35,819 nucleotides of DNA from Streptomyces torulosus (GCF_001419765.1 NZ_LIRK01000394.1:1-35819), one strand, 5' to 3'. Counted from the stretch's first letter, positions 1 through 8,473 are shown. Notes: generated from the letters alone by a model not told the origin. Made by a program: numbers and translations.

Positions 1-60
1 GGCCCCTGGCCGCAGACCTCGGGCCCCTGGCCGCAGACCTCGGGCCTCGGGCCTCGGGCC
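1..60. repeat. GC-rich short direct repeats at window edge
   Basis: Two adjacent copies of a 21-bp unit (beginning GGCCCCTGGCC) are followed by three copies of a 7-bp unit, GGCCTCG. The array may continue left of the window. No coding or regulatory role is visible. It ends about 60 bp before the first gene. Confidence 0.7.
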
Positions 61-122
61 TCTGACCACCCATACGGGTCGCCCGAATCGCCCGGTATGT
101 CGACGCAGCCTAGCGTGAGCGC

Positions 123-956
123 ATGACCGCACCGATACCCAGGGACATCCCAGACCTGCCCGCGATCTCGGGCATCCCCGCACCGGTGACGTCCATCGTG
201 CCCGCGACGGCAGTGGTGGCACCGACTCGACGCCCGCTGGCGGCAGCGTTCCGCGCCGTGGTGGCGCTGGCAGCGGCCGTGACCGTGCTGATCGAGATGG
301 TCGCGGGCAGCCCCTTGCGTGTCCTCAGCCATTTCTCGGTCCAGTGCACGGTGCTGGTGGCACTGGTCTTCGCCGCGTCGTCCCGCCGCGCATGGGCCGC
401 ACGCCGCCCGCTGCCGCCGCCGGTGACGGGGGGCACGGTCCTGTACGTCATGGTCGCGGCCCTGGTCTACCACCTGATCCTGATGAGGGACGCGACGCCC
501 TTCTCGATGACGATGACGTCGACGGGGGCTCCGGTGACGCCGACGGGGTGGCACGCCCTGACGAACCTGGCGTTCCACACGGTGATCCCCGCGGCGGTGG
601 TGGCGGACTGGCTCTTCCTGACCCGCCCGGCGGCGCTACGGCTGGGCCACACCGTGGTCTGGACGCTCTACCCGATGGCGTTCCTGGCGTTCACGCTGGG
701 CCGCGCGGCACTGCTGACCCCCGACTGGCCGGCGCCGTACCTCTACCCGTTCCTGGACGTCGACCGGCACGGCTACAAGAGTGTCCTCGGAAACGCCCTG
801 CTCATGGGCCTCGCCCTCTACGCCCTCGCCCTCGTCCTGGTCGCCGTCGACCACCTCCGCCCCGACCTCGTCCGCCCCCGCCGAGGCCGCCCGGGCCGCC
901 ATGACCGCCGCCCCGAAAACCGGATTTCGTCTCCAGCCCCCGGTGGGCTAAAGTAA
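123..956 (+). CDS. Pr6Pr-family integral membrane protein
   Basis: A 277-aa polytopic membrane protein. After a Pro-rich cytoplasmic leader of about 35 residues come six hydrophobic segments, roughly at residues 42-62, 75-90, 105-122, 145-165, 178-198 and 222-242. The block near residues 140-165 (W-H-A-L-T-N-L-x-F-H-x-V-I-P) and a later Y-P-F-L-D motif match the Pr6Pr/FAR-17a-like family of actinobacterial membrane proteins, whose biochemical role is unknown. The basic C-terminal tail is rich in Arg and Pro. The ATG at 123 has only a weak ribosome site, so the start is provisional. The gene lies outside the island, upstream of the tRNA, and is likely part of the resident chromosome. Confidence 0.8.
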   Translation: MTAPIPRDIPDLPAISGIPAPVTSIVPATAVVAPTRRPLAAAFRAVVALAAAVTVLIEMVAGSPLRVLSHFSVQCTVLVALVFAASSRRAWAARRPLPPPVTGGTVLYVMVAALVYHLILMRDATPFSMTMTSTGAPVTPTGWHALTNLAFHTVIPAAVVADWLFLTRPAALRLGHTVVWTLYPMAFLAFTLGRAALLTPDWPAPYLYPFLDVDRHGYKSVLGNALLMGLALYALALVLVAVDHLRPDLVRPRRGRPGRHDRRPENRISSPAPGGLK

Positions 957-985
957 ACGACGTCGCCGCGACAAGCAGCGACAAT

Positions 986-1059
986 CGGGGTGTAGCGCAG
1001 CTTGGCAGCGCGCTTCGTTCGGGACGAAGAGGTCGTGGGTTCAAATCCCGCCACCCCGA
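986..1059 (+). tRNA. tRNA-Pro (anticodon CGG)
   Basis: A 74-nt cloverleaf can be folded by eye. The acceptor stem is CGGGGTG/CACCCCG, with discriminator A at 1059. The anticodon stem is CTTCG (1013-1017)/CGAAG (1025-1029), around the loop TTCGGGA with anticodon CGG at 1020-1022. The T-arm contains GGTTCAAATCC. CCA is not encoded. The tRNA is intact and is the integration site of the island to its right. Confidence 0.96.
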
Positions 1060-1062
1060 CAG
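1018..1062 (+). repeat. attL core, 45-bp direct repeat with 27431-27475
   Basis: These 45 bases run from the first base of the anticodon loop to three bases past the tRNA 3' end and recur without mismatch at 27431-27475. Flanking bases differ on both sides. Recombination at the anticodon loop or 3' half of a tRNA is the usual choice of tyrosine integrases, and the arrangement keeps this copy of the tRNA intact. It is read as the left attachment site of an integrated element. Confidence 0.9.
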
Positions 1063-1074
1063 TGAAGTACCAGG

Positions 1075-1111
1075 TCAGGGGCCTGATCCACTTGATGGAT
1101 CAGGCCCCTGA
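1075..1111 (+). terminator. Rho-independent-like hairpin after tRNA-Pro
   Basis: A perfect 16-bp stem (1075-1090 with 1096-1111) closes a 5-nt loop, starting 15 nt after the tRNA. There is no U-tract, which is normal for high-GC actinobacterial terminators. A different hairpin with the same placement follows the right att copy (27488-27526), so such a stem is a regular part of this locus. Confidence 0.85.
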
Positions 1112-1125
1112 GTGGTTCCTGGGGC

Positions 1126-1175
1126 CGTTTTGGGAGCCATTTGGGAGCCGAGTTCGAAACGCCGCTCCCAAAACG
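1126..1175. repeat. Left arm-type repeats (TGGGAGCC x2 direct plus inverted copy)
   Basis: TGGGAGCC occurs at 1131-1138 and 1142-1149, exactly 11 bp apart, i.e. on the same helix face. A perfect 12-bp inverted repeat brackets them: CGTTTTGGGAGC at 1126-1137 and its complement at 1164-1175. The direct pair recurs at the right end of the island (27307-27325). Arm sites for an integrase or excisionase are the simplest reading; this is inference. Confidence 0.6.
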
Positions 1176-1248
1176 ACCGCGCCGCAAGATCAGGTGCACG
1201 GCCAGCGCTCACCGACCGGTGGACGGTCAACCCCCACCCCTGCACTCC

Positions 1249-1668
1249 CTATTGGGCCGGTGGGACAGCGTAGTCGTGTCCGTTGGCAGCCCAGCGCCCC
1301 GTGACCCGCCACAGTTCGTAGTGCAGGAGCCATTCCGAGGCCCACGGAAGGATCGTGTGCGATAGGAGCATGTATTCCTTCCACTCCCCTGGCAGGTGCA
1401 GGCACAGGTCACCGTCGGGATAGACGTGAGGCAGGGCCGTGGCGCGTGGATGCAGGGTCAGGGGCGGGTCGGTAACCGTTACGCGGGGGCGGCGTCGGTG
1501 CCGGTAGGCGACTCGCACCGTGTAGCGCCTGCTGGCAGGAGTGGGTTGCAGGGGGACCCTGCAGACGAGTTCGCCACCACGCACGGTGCCCTGCGCCTCG
1601 GGGAGGACCGTCTTGGTTGAGGCCAGCTGGAGGCCGAGGTTAATCGCGCGGGGAGGGATGCTGACCAT
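1249..1668 (-). CDS. E2-CBASS-like ubiquitin-conjugating fold protein, orphan
   Basis: A 139-aa protein resembling the stand-alone E2-like proteins of short type II CBASS operons. In those systems the E2 is thought to conjugate the C-terminus of the cyclic-oligonucleotide synthase (CD-NTase) to prime it. Family marks visible are P-H-V-Y-x-D-G-x-L-C-L near residue 85, with the cysteine as candidate catalytic residue, then T-I-L-P-W-A-x-E-W-L, followed by Y-E-x-W-x-x-T-G-x-W near the C-terminus. No CD-NTase or effector gene adjoins it. Upstream, 37 bp separate it from a truncated hsdS on the other strand, so the partner genes were probably lost in a rearrangement. The start is ATG at 1668, with GGGAG about 10 nt before it. 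Function without a partner is uncertain. Confidence 0.7.
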   Translation of the reverse strand: MVSIPPRAINLGLQLASTKTVLPEAQGTVRGGELVCRVPLQPTPASRRYTVRVAYRHRRRPRVTVTDPPLTLHPRATALPHVYPDGDLCLHLPGEWKEYMLLSHTILPWASEWLLHYELWRVTGRWAANGHDYAVPPAQ

Positions 1669-1704
1669 GGAAGGTGTGCTCCCGCTTGCGGGGCCCGGTC
1701 ACAG

Positions 1705-2082
1705 ATGCGGAGAGCAGTCCGGTGGCCCGAGGCAATCATCAACCAGCATATCTTCAAATGTGTCCCGAAGGACGGGTATCCGCAGTGGCTAATCAGTCAC
1801 CTTGTCCACAGGAAGATTGATGAGTTCCGCGCCATTGCTGCGGACAAGGCGACGACCATGGGCCACATCCAGCGCAAACACTTGGATGAAGTAGTGCCTG
1901 TTCCGGACCGCGATGTCCTGCGGATACTGAACGCCGAGATTGGCCCTCTGTGGGACCGCGCTCTGCTCGCGGAGCAGGAAAACCTGACCCTAGCCAACCT
2001 CCGCGACACTCTCCTCCCCCAGCTCATGTCCGGCCGCCTTCACGTCAAAGACGCCGAGAAGATTGTCGAGGATCACACATGA
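1705..2082 (+). pseudogene. hsdS: Truncated type I specificity subunit (HsdS C-terminal end)
   Basis: About 125 codons of the 3' end of an hsdS gene. Readable parts are the end of the second target-recognition domain (N-Q-H-I-F, then A-D-K-A-T-T-M-G-H-I) and the closing helix, where the family's usual L-R-D-T-L-L-P-Q-L-M-S-G sequence is intact. A full HsdS has about 400 residues with two recognition domains; the first domain and most of the second are missing. The first in-frame ATG (1705) is probably not a natural start. The stop overlaps the start of hsdR by 4 bases (ATGA), so the original operon order hsdM-hsdS-hsdR is still visible, but hsdM is gone and the S subunit cannot specify a site. 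Confidence 0.85.
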
Positions 2083-5000
2083 CGCACGACGACGAGAGCG
2101 GAAGTGGAAGAAGCCAGAACCACCGCCCTCTGGAAGCCGACTGGGAGCTGCTCGCCCTCGACGAACTCGCCGAGCTGGCCTGGCTGCCAGCCTCCGGCAA
2201 CGAGTTCGCCCCCGGCTCCTGTCACCGTAAGTCCTGGGACGACCTGATCCTCTACCCCGACCTCCGCGAGGCGATCGAGCGGCTCAACCCCGAGTTGCCC
2301 CCGGACGCCGTCCGCGACGCCGTCGGCGTCGCGGCGACCCCGGAGTCGCAGGACACGTACGAGGAGAACCGCACCGCCCACGGTTACCTGACAACCGGCA
2401 TCCGCTCCGTCGTCTACACCGACGCCTTCGGCGCCGAGCACAACCCGACCGTCTGCCTCGTCGACCTGACGGACCCGGACGGGAACACGTACCGCGCGCT
2501 GAACCAGGTCACCGTCGTCGACGGCGAGAAGCGGCGCCGCTTCGACATCGTCCTCTACGTCAACGGACTCCCGCTCGCCGTATTGGAGTTGAAGCGCGCC
2601 GGCGACGAGAGCGCCACGCTCCAGGACGCGCACTCCCAGGTCGCCCGGTACGTGAAGGAGTTCCCGACCGCCTTCCGTTACAACGCGGTGGTGCTGCTCT
2701 CCGACGGCATCACGGCGAAGTACGGCACGCCCTTCACCCCGTACGAGCACTTCGCGCCGTGGAATACGGACGAGGCCGGGGCCCGTGTCACCCCGTTCGC
2801 CGTGGATGGCGAGGGGGTGGCCGATTCGGGCCAGAACCTGGCGTTGCACGGGCTGTTCACCCAGCCCCGCTTCCTTTCCCTGTGCCGGTCCTTCATCAAC
2901 TTCGTGCCGTCCAAGCGGATGAAGCGCATCGCGAAGCCGCACCAGTACTTCGCGGTGACCCGGGCCGCGGAGAAGGTGCGGGAGGCGGCAGCCGGTGATG
3001 GGAAAGCTGGTGTCGTCTGGCACACGCAGGGCTCGGGCAAGTCTGAGGAGATGGTGCTCACCACGGCGATGGTGATGAGCGACCCGGCCCTGCTGAACCC
3101 GACCGTCGTCGTCATCACCGACCGCAACGACCTCGACGACCAGCTGTACTCCACCTTCCTGGAGAGCGAGATCCTCCCGGGTACGCCCCTCCAGGTCGCG
3201 ACCCGGGCCAAGCTGCGGGAGGAGCTCGCTGCCAAGCGGACCGGTGGCATCCTCTTCACCACCCTCCAGAAGTTCGGTAAGACCAAAGAGGAGAAGGAGT
3301 CAGGGGCCGACCACCCGCTGCTCTCCGACCGGCGCAACATCGTGGTCGTCGTCGACGAGGCCCACCGCAGCCACTACGACAACCTCGACGGCTATGCCCG
3401 TCACCTCCGCGACGCCCTCCCGCACGCCACGCTCCACGCCTTCACCGGAACGCCGATCTCCGAGGCCGACCGCAACACCCGCCAGGTCTTCGGCGGTTAC
3501 ATCGATATCTACGACCTTAAGAGGGCCGCAGACGACGGCGCGACGGTCAAGGTCTTCCACGAGGGGCGGGTCATCAAGCTCGTCCTTGGCAAAGATGTCG
3601 ACCCGACGAAGATCGACGAGGAGGCCGACCGCATCACCGACGGCCTCGACGACACCGAACGCCGCCGGGTCGAGACGGCCGTCGCTACGATGAATGCCAT
3701 GTACGGCTTGCCGGCCCGTGTCAGGGATCTCGCCGAGGACCTAGTGGCGCACTGGGAGGAGCGGCGCGAGCGGATGCGACCGTTCGTCGGCGTCTCCGAG
3801 AAGGGCGGGGCGGCCGGCAAGGCGATGGTCGTCTGCGCGACCCGTGAGATCTGCGTCCGGGTCTACGACGCCCTGCGTGAGCTGCGGCCGGAGTGGCACA
3901 GCGACGAGCTCGACAAGGGCGCGATGAAGATCGTCTTCTCCTCGAACTCCCGTCAGGACGAAGACCACCTGCTCGCCCACGCTCTGCCCGACGGCCAGCG
4001 CAAGGCGGTCATCAACCGAGCCAAGGACCCCGACGACGAGCTGGAGCTGCTCATCGTCAACAACATGCTGCTGACCGGCTTCGACGCCCCGCCGGTCCAC
4101 ACCATGTATCTGGACCGTCCACTCAAGGGCGCCAACCTGATGCAGGCCCTCGCCCGGGTCAACCGCCGCTTCCGCGGCAAGGAGGACGGTCTGCTCGTTG
4201 GCTACGCGCCACTGACGGAGAACCTGCAGAAGGCGATCGCCGAGTACACGGACGCCGACCAGGAGGACCGCACCCTCGGCCAAGACCTCGACCGCGCGCT
4301 GGACGAGCTGCGCAACGAATACGACATCCTGCGCGGCTTCAACTGGCGGGCGCGTCTTGAACAGCCGACGGCGAAGGCGTTCGTCAACGCTTCCGGCGGG
4401 GCCGCCGAGTACCTCCGGAACCCGCGTACCCCCGGCAACGACCCGGAGAAGCTCGACGACCCCCGCCGGACCGTCGGCCGGCGCTTTCGCGACCACTCCC
4501 ACCGCCTGGAGCGCTTCTACGCGCTGTCCGCCAGTGCCACGAACATTGGCGAGCGTTTCCCGGACCACCCGACCTGGCGCCGGGACGTCCAGTTCTTCGT
4601 CGAGGTCCGCGCCTACATGGCCAAGCTCGACGCGGCGGACCGCGAGGCCCGCGGCCTACCCGTAGCCCGCGATGTCGAGCTGTACCTCGCCCAGCTGACC
4701 TCGTCCGTGGTCGAGACCGGCGGGATATCGGACCTGTTCGCCGAGGCCGGCCTGGAGATGGCCGACCTGACGCACCTCAACGACGCACTCGTCGCCAAGC
4801 TCCAGGGCAGCGACACTCCCCACCTTGCGGCGGAGGCACTGCGGCGGCTCATCGAGCAGAAGATGCGCGAGGTCACGCGTCACAACATCGTCCGCCGCAC
4901 GGCCTTCTCCGACCGTCTGCAGGACCTGATGATCCGGTACACGCGGCAGCAGTACACGAGTGCCGAACTCATCGCCAAGCTGGTCGAGATGGCCAAGGAA

Positions 5001-5345
5001 GTGGTCGAAGATGCTCGGCGCGGCGAGAAGTTCGATCCGCCGCTGAACTGGCGCGAGCTCGCCTTCTACGACGCCGTGGCCGAGCACGGCACGGCTCAGG
5101 AACTTATGGGCGATGAGATCCTGGCGAGCATCGCCCGCGACCTCGTCGCTGAGGTCCAGAAGAAGCTCAAGCCCGACTGGATCGCCCGTGAACCGGTCCG
5201 CGCCGGTCTCCGCAGCGCCATCAAGCGCCTGCTGGCCCACCACAGCTACCCGCCGGACCGTCGTGCGGAGGCGGTGAACCTGGTCCTGAAGCAGATGGAG
5301 CACTTCGCCGACGAGTGGGCCACCACCGGTATGCCGGACAGCTGA
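2079..5345 (+). CDS. hsdR: Type I restriction enzyme R subunit (HsdR)
   Basis: A 1088-aa DNA translocase and endonuclease subunit of a type I restriction complex, which acts only with HsdM2-HsdS. The N-terminal PD-(D/E)XK nuclease is present: D156 followed by E170-L-K172. Helicase motifs follow in order: H-T-Q-G-S-G-K-S (Walker A, from residue 315), D-E-A-H (from 426), T-G-T-P about 30 residues later, and Q-A-L-A-R-V-N-R (motif VI). All look intact and length is normal. The chosen ATG at 2079 overlaps the hsdS stop; an upstream in-frame ATG at 1950 lies inside hsdS and is rejected. With hsdM missing and hsdS truncated, this R subunit is predicted to be silent unless it pairs with M/S subunits from elsewhere. 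Confidence 0.93.
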   Translation: MTHDDESGSGRSQNHRPLEADWELLALDELAELAWLPASGNEFAPGSCHRKSWDDLILYPDLREAIERLNPELPPDAVRDAVGVAATPESQDTYEENRTAHGYLTTGIRSVVYTDAFGAEHNPTVCLVDLTDPDGNTYRALNQVTVVDGEKRRRFDIVLYVNGLPLAVLELKRAGDESATLQDAHSQVARYVKEFPTAFRYNAVVLLSDGITAKYGTPFTPYEHFAPWNTDEAGARVTPFAVDGEGVADSGQNLALHGLFTQPRFLSLCRSFINFVPSKRMKRIAKPHQYFAVTRAAEKVREAAAGDGKAGVVWHTQGSGKSEEMVLTTAMVMSDPALLNPTVVVITDRNDLDDQLYSTFLESEILPGTPLQVATRAKLREELAAKRTGGILFTTLQKFGKTKEEKESGADHPLLSDRRNIVVVVDEAHRSHYDNLDGYARHLRDALPHATLHAFTGTPISEADRNTRQVFGGYIDIYDLKRAADDGATVKVFHEGRVIKLVLGKDVDPTKIDEEADRITDGLDDTERRRVETAVATMNAMYGLPARVRDLAEDLVAHWEERRERMRPFVGVSEKGGAAGKAMVVCATREICVRVYDALRELRPEWHSDELDKGAMKIVFSSNSRQDEDHLLAHALPDGQRKAVINRAKDPDDELELLIVNNMLLTGFDAPPVHTMYLDRPLKGANLMQALARVNRRFRGKEDGLLVGYAPLTENLQKAIAEYTDADQEDRTLGQDLDRALDELRNEYDILRGFNWRARLEQPTAKAFVNASGGAAEYLRNPRTPGNDPEKLDDPRRTVGRRFRDHSHRLERFYALSASATNIGERFPDHPTWRRDVQFFVEVRAYMAKLDAADREARGLPVARDVELYLAQLTSSVVETGGISDLFAEAGLEMADLTHLNDALVAKLQGSDTPHLAAEALRRLIEQKMREVTRHNIVRRTAFSDRLQDLMIRYTRQQYTSAELIAKLVEMAKEVVEDARRGEKFDPPLNWRELAFYDAVAEHGTAQELMGDEILASIARDLVAEVQKKLKPDWIAREPVRAGLRSAIKRLLAHHSYPPDRRAEAVNLVLKQMEHFADEWATTGMPDS

Positions 5346-5501
5346 GCCCGCGCGGCCGCGCTGGTGCAAGAGCAGTGCACCCACATCCCGACCGGGTCGG
5401 GGCCGAGGTTCCCGCCTTTGGAAGACCTCGGCCGCGGCCCGGTGATCACTCTACGAACTCCGACCACTTTCGACGGCGAGAAGCCACTTCAGGAGCGGAT
5501 C

Positions 5502-6758
5502 ATGGACAACGAAATTCAGCTGATCAGCGACGGGGATGGGCTGACAGTCATGGGGAGCGCGAAGGATGTCGAAAACTTCCTTGCTTCGGAGGGACTGCCG
5601 TCCAAGAGCCTCGGACCGCGATGGTACAAGTCCGTCTTCGCCACGGGTGCTGCAGTCGCCGAGGCAGGATCGGAGATCGCCGCCAACTCCGCTCACTGGG
5701 TGAAGCTGACCCCGAAATCGGCGCTGCTTCTCAAGAAGTATGGCCTGAGGGAGAGCGCGAAGACGGGGCTCAGCACGGGTGTGCTGAAGGGGCAGAAGGG
5801 TCAGATCAAGGGATTCCTCGAATTCGCGCACGCGCCCCGATCGCTCCTGTCCAACCCGGCGACTCTTGCCAATGCCGGGAAGTTCATGGCGCAAGTTGCG
5901 ATGCAACAGACCATGGACGAGATCACTGACTATCTCGCCGCGATCGACAAGAAGGTCGACGACGTACTGCGTGCCCAGAAGGACGCTGTGTTGGCCCGCA
6001 TGATCGGAGTGGGCTTCGTGATCGAGGAGGCCATGACCATCCGAGAGAAGCGGGGCAGGGTCGACGAGGTCACCTGGTCGAAGGTGCACGCCGCGCCGGC
6101 GACGATCGCGGAGACGCAGGCGTACGCGCTGCGTCAACTCGACGCGCTCGCGGAGAACATGGAGCGTGAGACCAAGATCGGCGATCTCGCCACGATGGTC
6201 AAGGAGGCTGAAGGCATCGTTCGAGAATGGCTCGCCGTTCTGGCTCGCTGTTTCCACTTGCAGGACGCGCTCGCTGTACTCGAACTCGACAGGGTGCTGG
6301 ACGCGTCCCCCGATGAGCTCAACGGGCATCGCCTCGGCCTGAAAGCCGCCCGGCAGGGCCGGCTGGAGCACATCTCGCGGAGCACCGAAACTCTGCTGGC
6401 CAGGATGGACGCCGCTGCTGGCGTGGCCAACGCGAAGGTGTTGCTGCACCCGACCACATCCCCGGCTGTGGTCCAGTCGAGCAACCAGGTCGCGACCGGC
6501 GTCCATGACTTTCACGTGCGGCTCGGAATCGAGTCCGGTGGCGACTCATCTGAGGCGAGGCGATGGACGGAAGCTGCCCTGGAGGTGAGGGACAGAGCAT
6601 TGGAAAAAGGAGTAAATGGTGTTGGTGCTGCCCGAAGCCTTGGCAACGAGACCCTCGACCGGGCCAACTCGGTGAAAAACAAGCTCTCCAGCGGTATCGC
6701 CGAGCGAGCGCGTCGTCTGCGCGGGAACGACGAGCAAGGCGACAAGAAGACTGAGTGA
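5502..6758 (+). CDS. Unrecognised 418-aa cytoplasmic protein
   Basis: I do not recognise this protein family with confidence. The 418-aa product has no signal peptide or clear transmembrane helix. The first 50 residues resemble a small beta-rich domain (I-Q-L-I-S-D-G-D-G-L-T-V-M-G). The rest appears largely helical with charged heptad-like stretches, and the C-terminus is strongly basic. Start ATG 5502 is fixed by AGGAG at 5491-5495 with 6-nt spacing. It sits 156 bp after hsdR on the same strand, so it could be co-transcribed, but it is not a standard part of type I systems. Downstream it meets the minus-strand aminotransferase fragment. A role in defence is only guilt by association. Confidence 0.75.
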   Translation: MDNEIQLISDGDGLTVMGSAKDVENFLASEGLPSKSLGPRWYKSVFATGAAVAEAGSEIAANSAHWVKLTPKSALLLKKYGLRESAKTGLSTGVLKGQKGQIKGFLEFAHAPRSLLSNPATLANAGKFMAQVAMQQTMDEITDYLAAIDKKVDDVLRAQKDAVLARMIGVGFVIEEAMTIREKRGRVDEVTWSKVHAAPATIAETQAYALRQLDALAENMERETKIGDLATMVKEAEGIVREWLAVLARCFHLQDALAVLELDRVLDASPDELNGHRLGLKAARQGRLEHISRSTETLLARMDAAAGVANAKVLLHPTTSPAVVQSSNQVATGVHDFHVRLGIESGGDSSEARRWTEAALEVRDRALEKGVNGVGAARSLGNETLDRANSVKNKLSSGIAERARRLRGNDEQGDKKTE

Positions 6759-6773
6759 GCGTCGACCATCCCG

Positions 6774-7186
6774 GTATGCAAAGGCGATGACCTCCTCGTC
6801 CGGCTCCAGCAGCGCTGGCATGGTGGCGGCGATGGCCTCGGTCGCGCCGGCGGTAACCAGGACCTCGGTGTCGGGGTCGATGGAGAGGTCGTAGAAGCGC
6901 CGTTGGTCGTCGGAGATCGCGGCGCGCAGTCCCGGGACGCCCGGGCCGGGCGGGAACTGGTTGCCCTTCCCCTCCCTCAAGGCGCGGACGGCGGCCTCGC
7001 GTATCTCCTCAGGTCCATCGGCGTCGGGGAAGCCCTGGCCAAGGTTGATCGCGCTGTCGCGGTCGCCAGCACCGGCATCTCCGCGAAGATCGTCGTCCCG
7101 AGTCCGTCCAACCTTCGGTTCAGCAGCGGCCTGGCGTCATGTCTCACCGTTCTCACGCGGGTGCCTGTCGACTCTCCGGGGACCAT
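6774..7186 (-). pseudogene. Frameshifted N-terminal fragment of PLP aminotransferase
   Basis: On the minus strand a class I/II pyridoxal-phosphate aminotransferase N-terminus can be read in two frames. The first part (from ATG 7186) ends near 7050. Shifting one base then continues with I-N-L-G-Q-G-F-P-D, then G-N-Q-F-P-P-G-P-G-V, then V-T-A-G-A-T-E-A-I-A, all diagnostic of the DapC/methionine-aminotransferase group. Homology stops abruptly after E-V-I-A-F near 6780, so about two thirds of the roughly 390-residue enzyme, including the PLP lysine, is missing. It lies only 6 bp downstream of the hsdS-like stop. It marks a recombination scar with no likely function. Confidence 0.85.
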
Positions 7187-7192
7187 CCTGAC

Positions 7193-8473
7193 TCATCGCC
7201 GGTCATGCCTCCGTGGTGCGGGCCCGCGATGGGCGGGAGCAGGAGTGCCCTGCTCTTCCGGCTCGGCTGTCGGTTCCCGGAGGACACCGGCCTTCGCTGA
7301 GATGTCGTGCAGGAGCGCGTCCCGCAGACTGTGTAGCGTCGCGATCTTGGCGACCAGGAGTCGCATCACGGCGTGCAGGGGACCGGCCATAGTGTGGAAT
7401 TCGGTGCGCGTGAACTGGTCCGGCCAGGTGACCTCCAGGCGCTTGAGGGCGCGGGCGGAAATTTCCCGGCCGTTCTGGCCCTGCGCCAGCCGTGCGATGT
7501 CGCTGCTCCTACTCCTGAGTTCGTGGAGCAGCCACCAACCGTCCTCGTCCTCAATAGGTCGTACGGCCACGACGCCTCTGAGAGGTGTTGCTGGTCGGCG
7601 CGGAACGGCGATGTGTGCGCCGTCGGAACGGGTGCTCAGCATCAAGGTGCCGGGAGGATGTGCCTCGCCGTCGTTCCCTGGACTGTTCAGACGGAACCTT
7701 TGGACGTGGGGCACGGGGAGGTCGTATAGATCTTTAGGGGCGATTACATCGGTTACATCGGTGATGGGTTCTGTGGGCAACGGGGGAAGAGAGCGTTCGG
7801 ACCCTTGGCCCGTCTTCGCTTTGGCGACCTTCGCAAGCGGTCGTGTCTCCCACGGTGGCATCGTCGAGGCCCAGTCGTCATGGAGGGCGTCGGCCAGGTC
7901 CACCGCCTTGCGCGCGGTCTCTTTGTAGAGGGCGGTCATCTCCTCGATGAGGCCGAAGGCCCGGTGGTATGCGCTGATGACGTCTGGCGGGGGCAGCGGA
8001 AACGGCATGCGGTGGAGGGTGTCGAGGCTGATGGTGGGCTCGACATGGGCCGTCACGTCCTCGTCGATGCGAGCCTTCGCCGTCGGTGTCTGCAGCCAGA
8101 TACGCAGCCACCGCACTATGTGCGGCTCAGCGCGGATGATGCCGATTGACCTGGTCGCTCTACATCCGGCGTGGTCGGCGGTGACCAGCGCGGAATCGCC
8201 CACCCGTCGGACGAGTACGACGGCCAGGTCGCCCTCCTTGAGGGTTGCCCGGCTGGGCGGGGATTCACCGGGCCGACACTCATTGGCCCTGGGCGAGAGG
8301 ATCCTGCCGTTCTGGACGAACGTCGAGCTGACGACTCCTGCAGTCTGATCGGCAGCCGCGTCGTCGAGGAAACCGCAGGTGGTGTAGATGCGCCCGTGGA
8401 TCCACTCATGTTTGATGGAGGTCGTCTGCCAATCCGCTTTACCCGAGGCGAACTGGTCGGCATTGGCTTCCAT
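7193..8473 (-). CDS. HsdS-like DNA specificity protein with two half-domains
   Basis: A 426-aa protein shaped like a type I specificity subunit. It has two recognition-type halves, about residues 1-180 and 200-390. Each ends in a long helix: L-I-E-E-M-T-A-L-Y-K-E-T-A-R-K near 175, and V-A-K-I-A-T-L-H-S-L-R-D-A-L-L-H-D-I near 385. The motif V-E-P-T-I-S-L-D-T-L-H-R-M-P-F-P-L-P-P-P typical of the end of an HsdS recognition domain is present. The ATG at 8473 shares one base with the hsdM-like stop (TGATG), so translation is coupled. Its predicted role is to aim the methylase at a bipartite site. There is no R subunit in this operon. The C-terminal tail is Pro/Arg-rich and may be non-essential. 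Confidence 0.75.
   Translation of the reverse strand: MEANADQFASGKADWQTTSIKHEWIHGRIYTTCGFLDDAAADQTAGVVSSTFVQNGRILSPRANECRPGESPPSRATLKEGDLAVVLVRRVGDSALVTADHAGCRATRSIGIIRAEPHIVRWLRIWLQTPTAKARIDEDVTAHVEPTISLDTLHRMPFPLPPPDVISAYHRAFGLIEEMTALYKETARKAVDLADALHDDWASTMPPWETRPLAKVAKAKTGQGSERSLPPLPTEPITDVTDVIAPKDLYDLPVPHVQRFRLNSPGNDGEAHPPGTLMLSTRSDGAHIAVPRRPATPLRGVVAVRPIEDEDGWWLLHELRSRSSDIARLAQGQNGREISARALKRLEVTWPDQFTRTEFHTMAGPLHAVMRLLVAKIATLHSLRDALLHDISAKAGVLREPTAEPEEQGTPAPAHRGPAPRRHDRR

Noticed and set aside
1950..2078. N-terminal extension of HsdR from an ATG at 1950
   Set aside because: This part lies entirely inside the hsdS reading frame. The ATG at 2079 forms the usual ATGA overlap, and the product then has normal HsdR length.
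6903..7928. Plus-strand frame of 341 codons opposite the aminotransferase fragment and hsdS-like gene
   Set aside because: The minus strand carries recognisable family motifs in this region; the plus frame has biased, meaningless composition.
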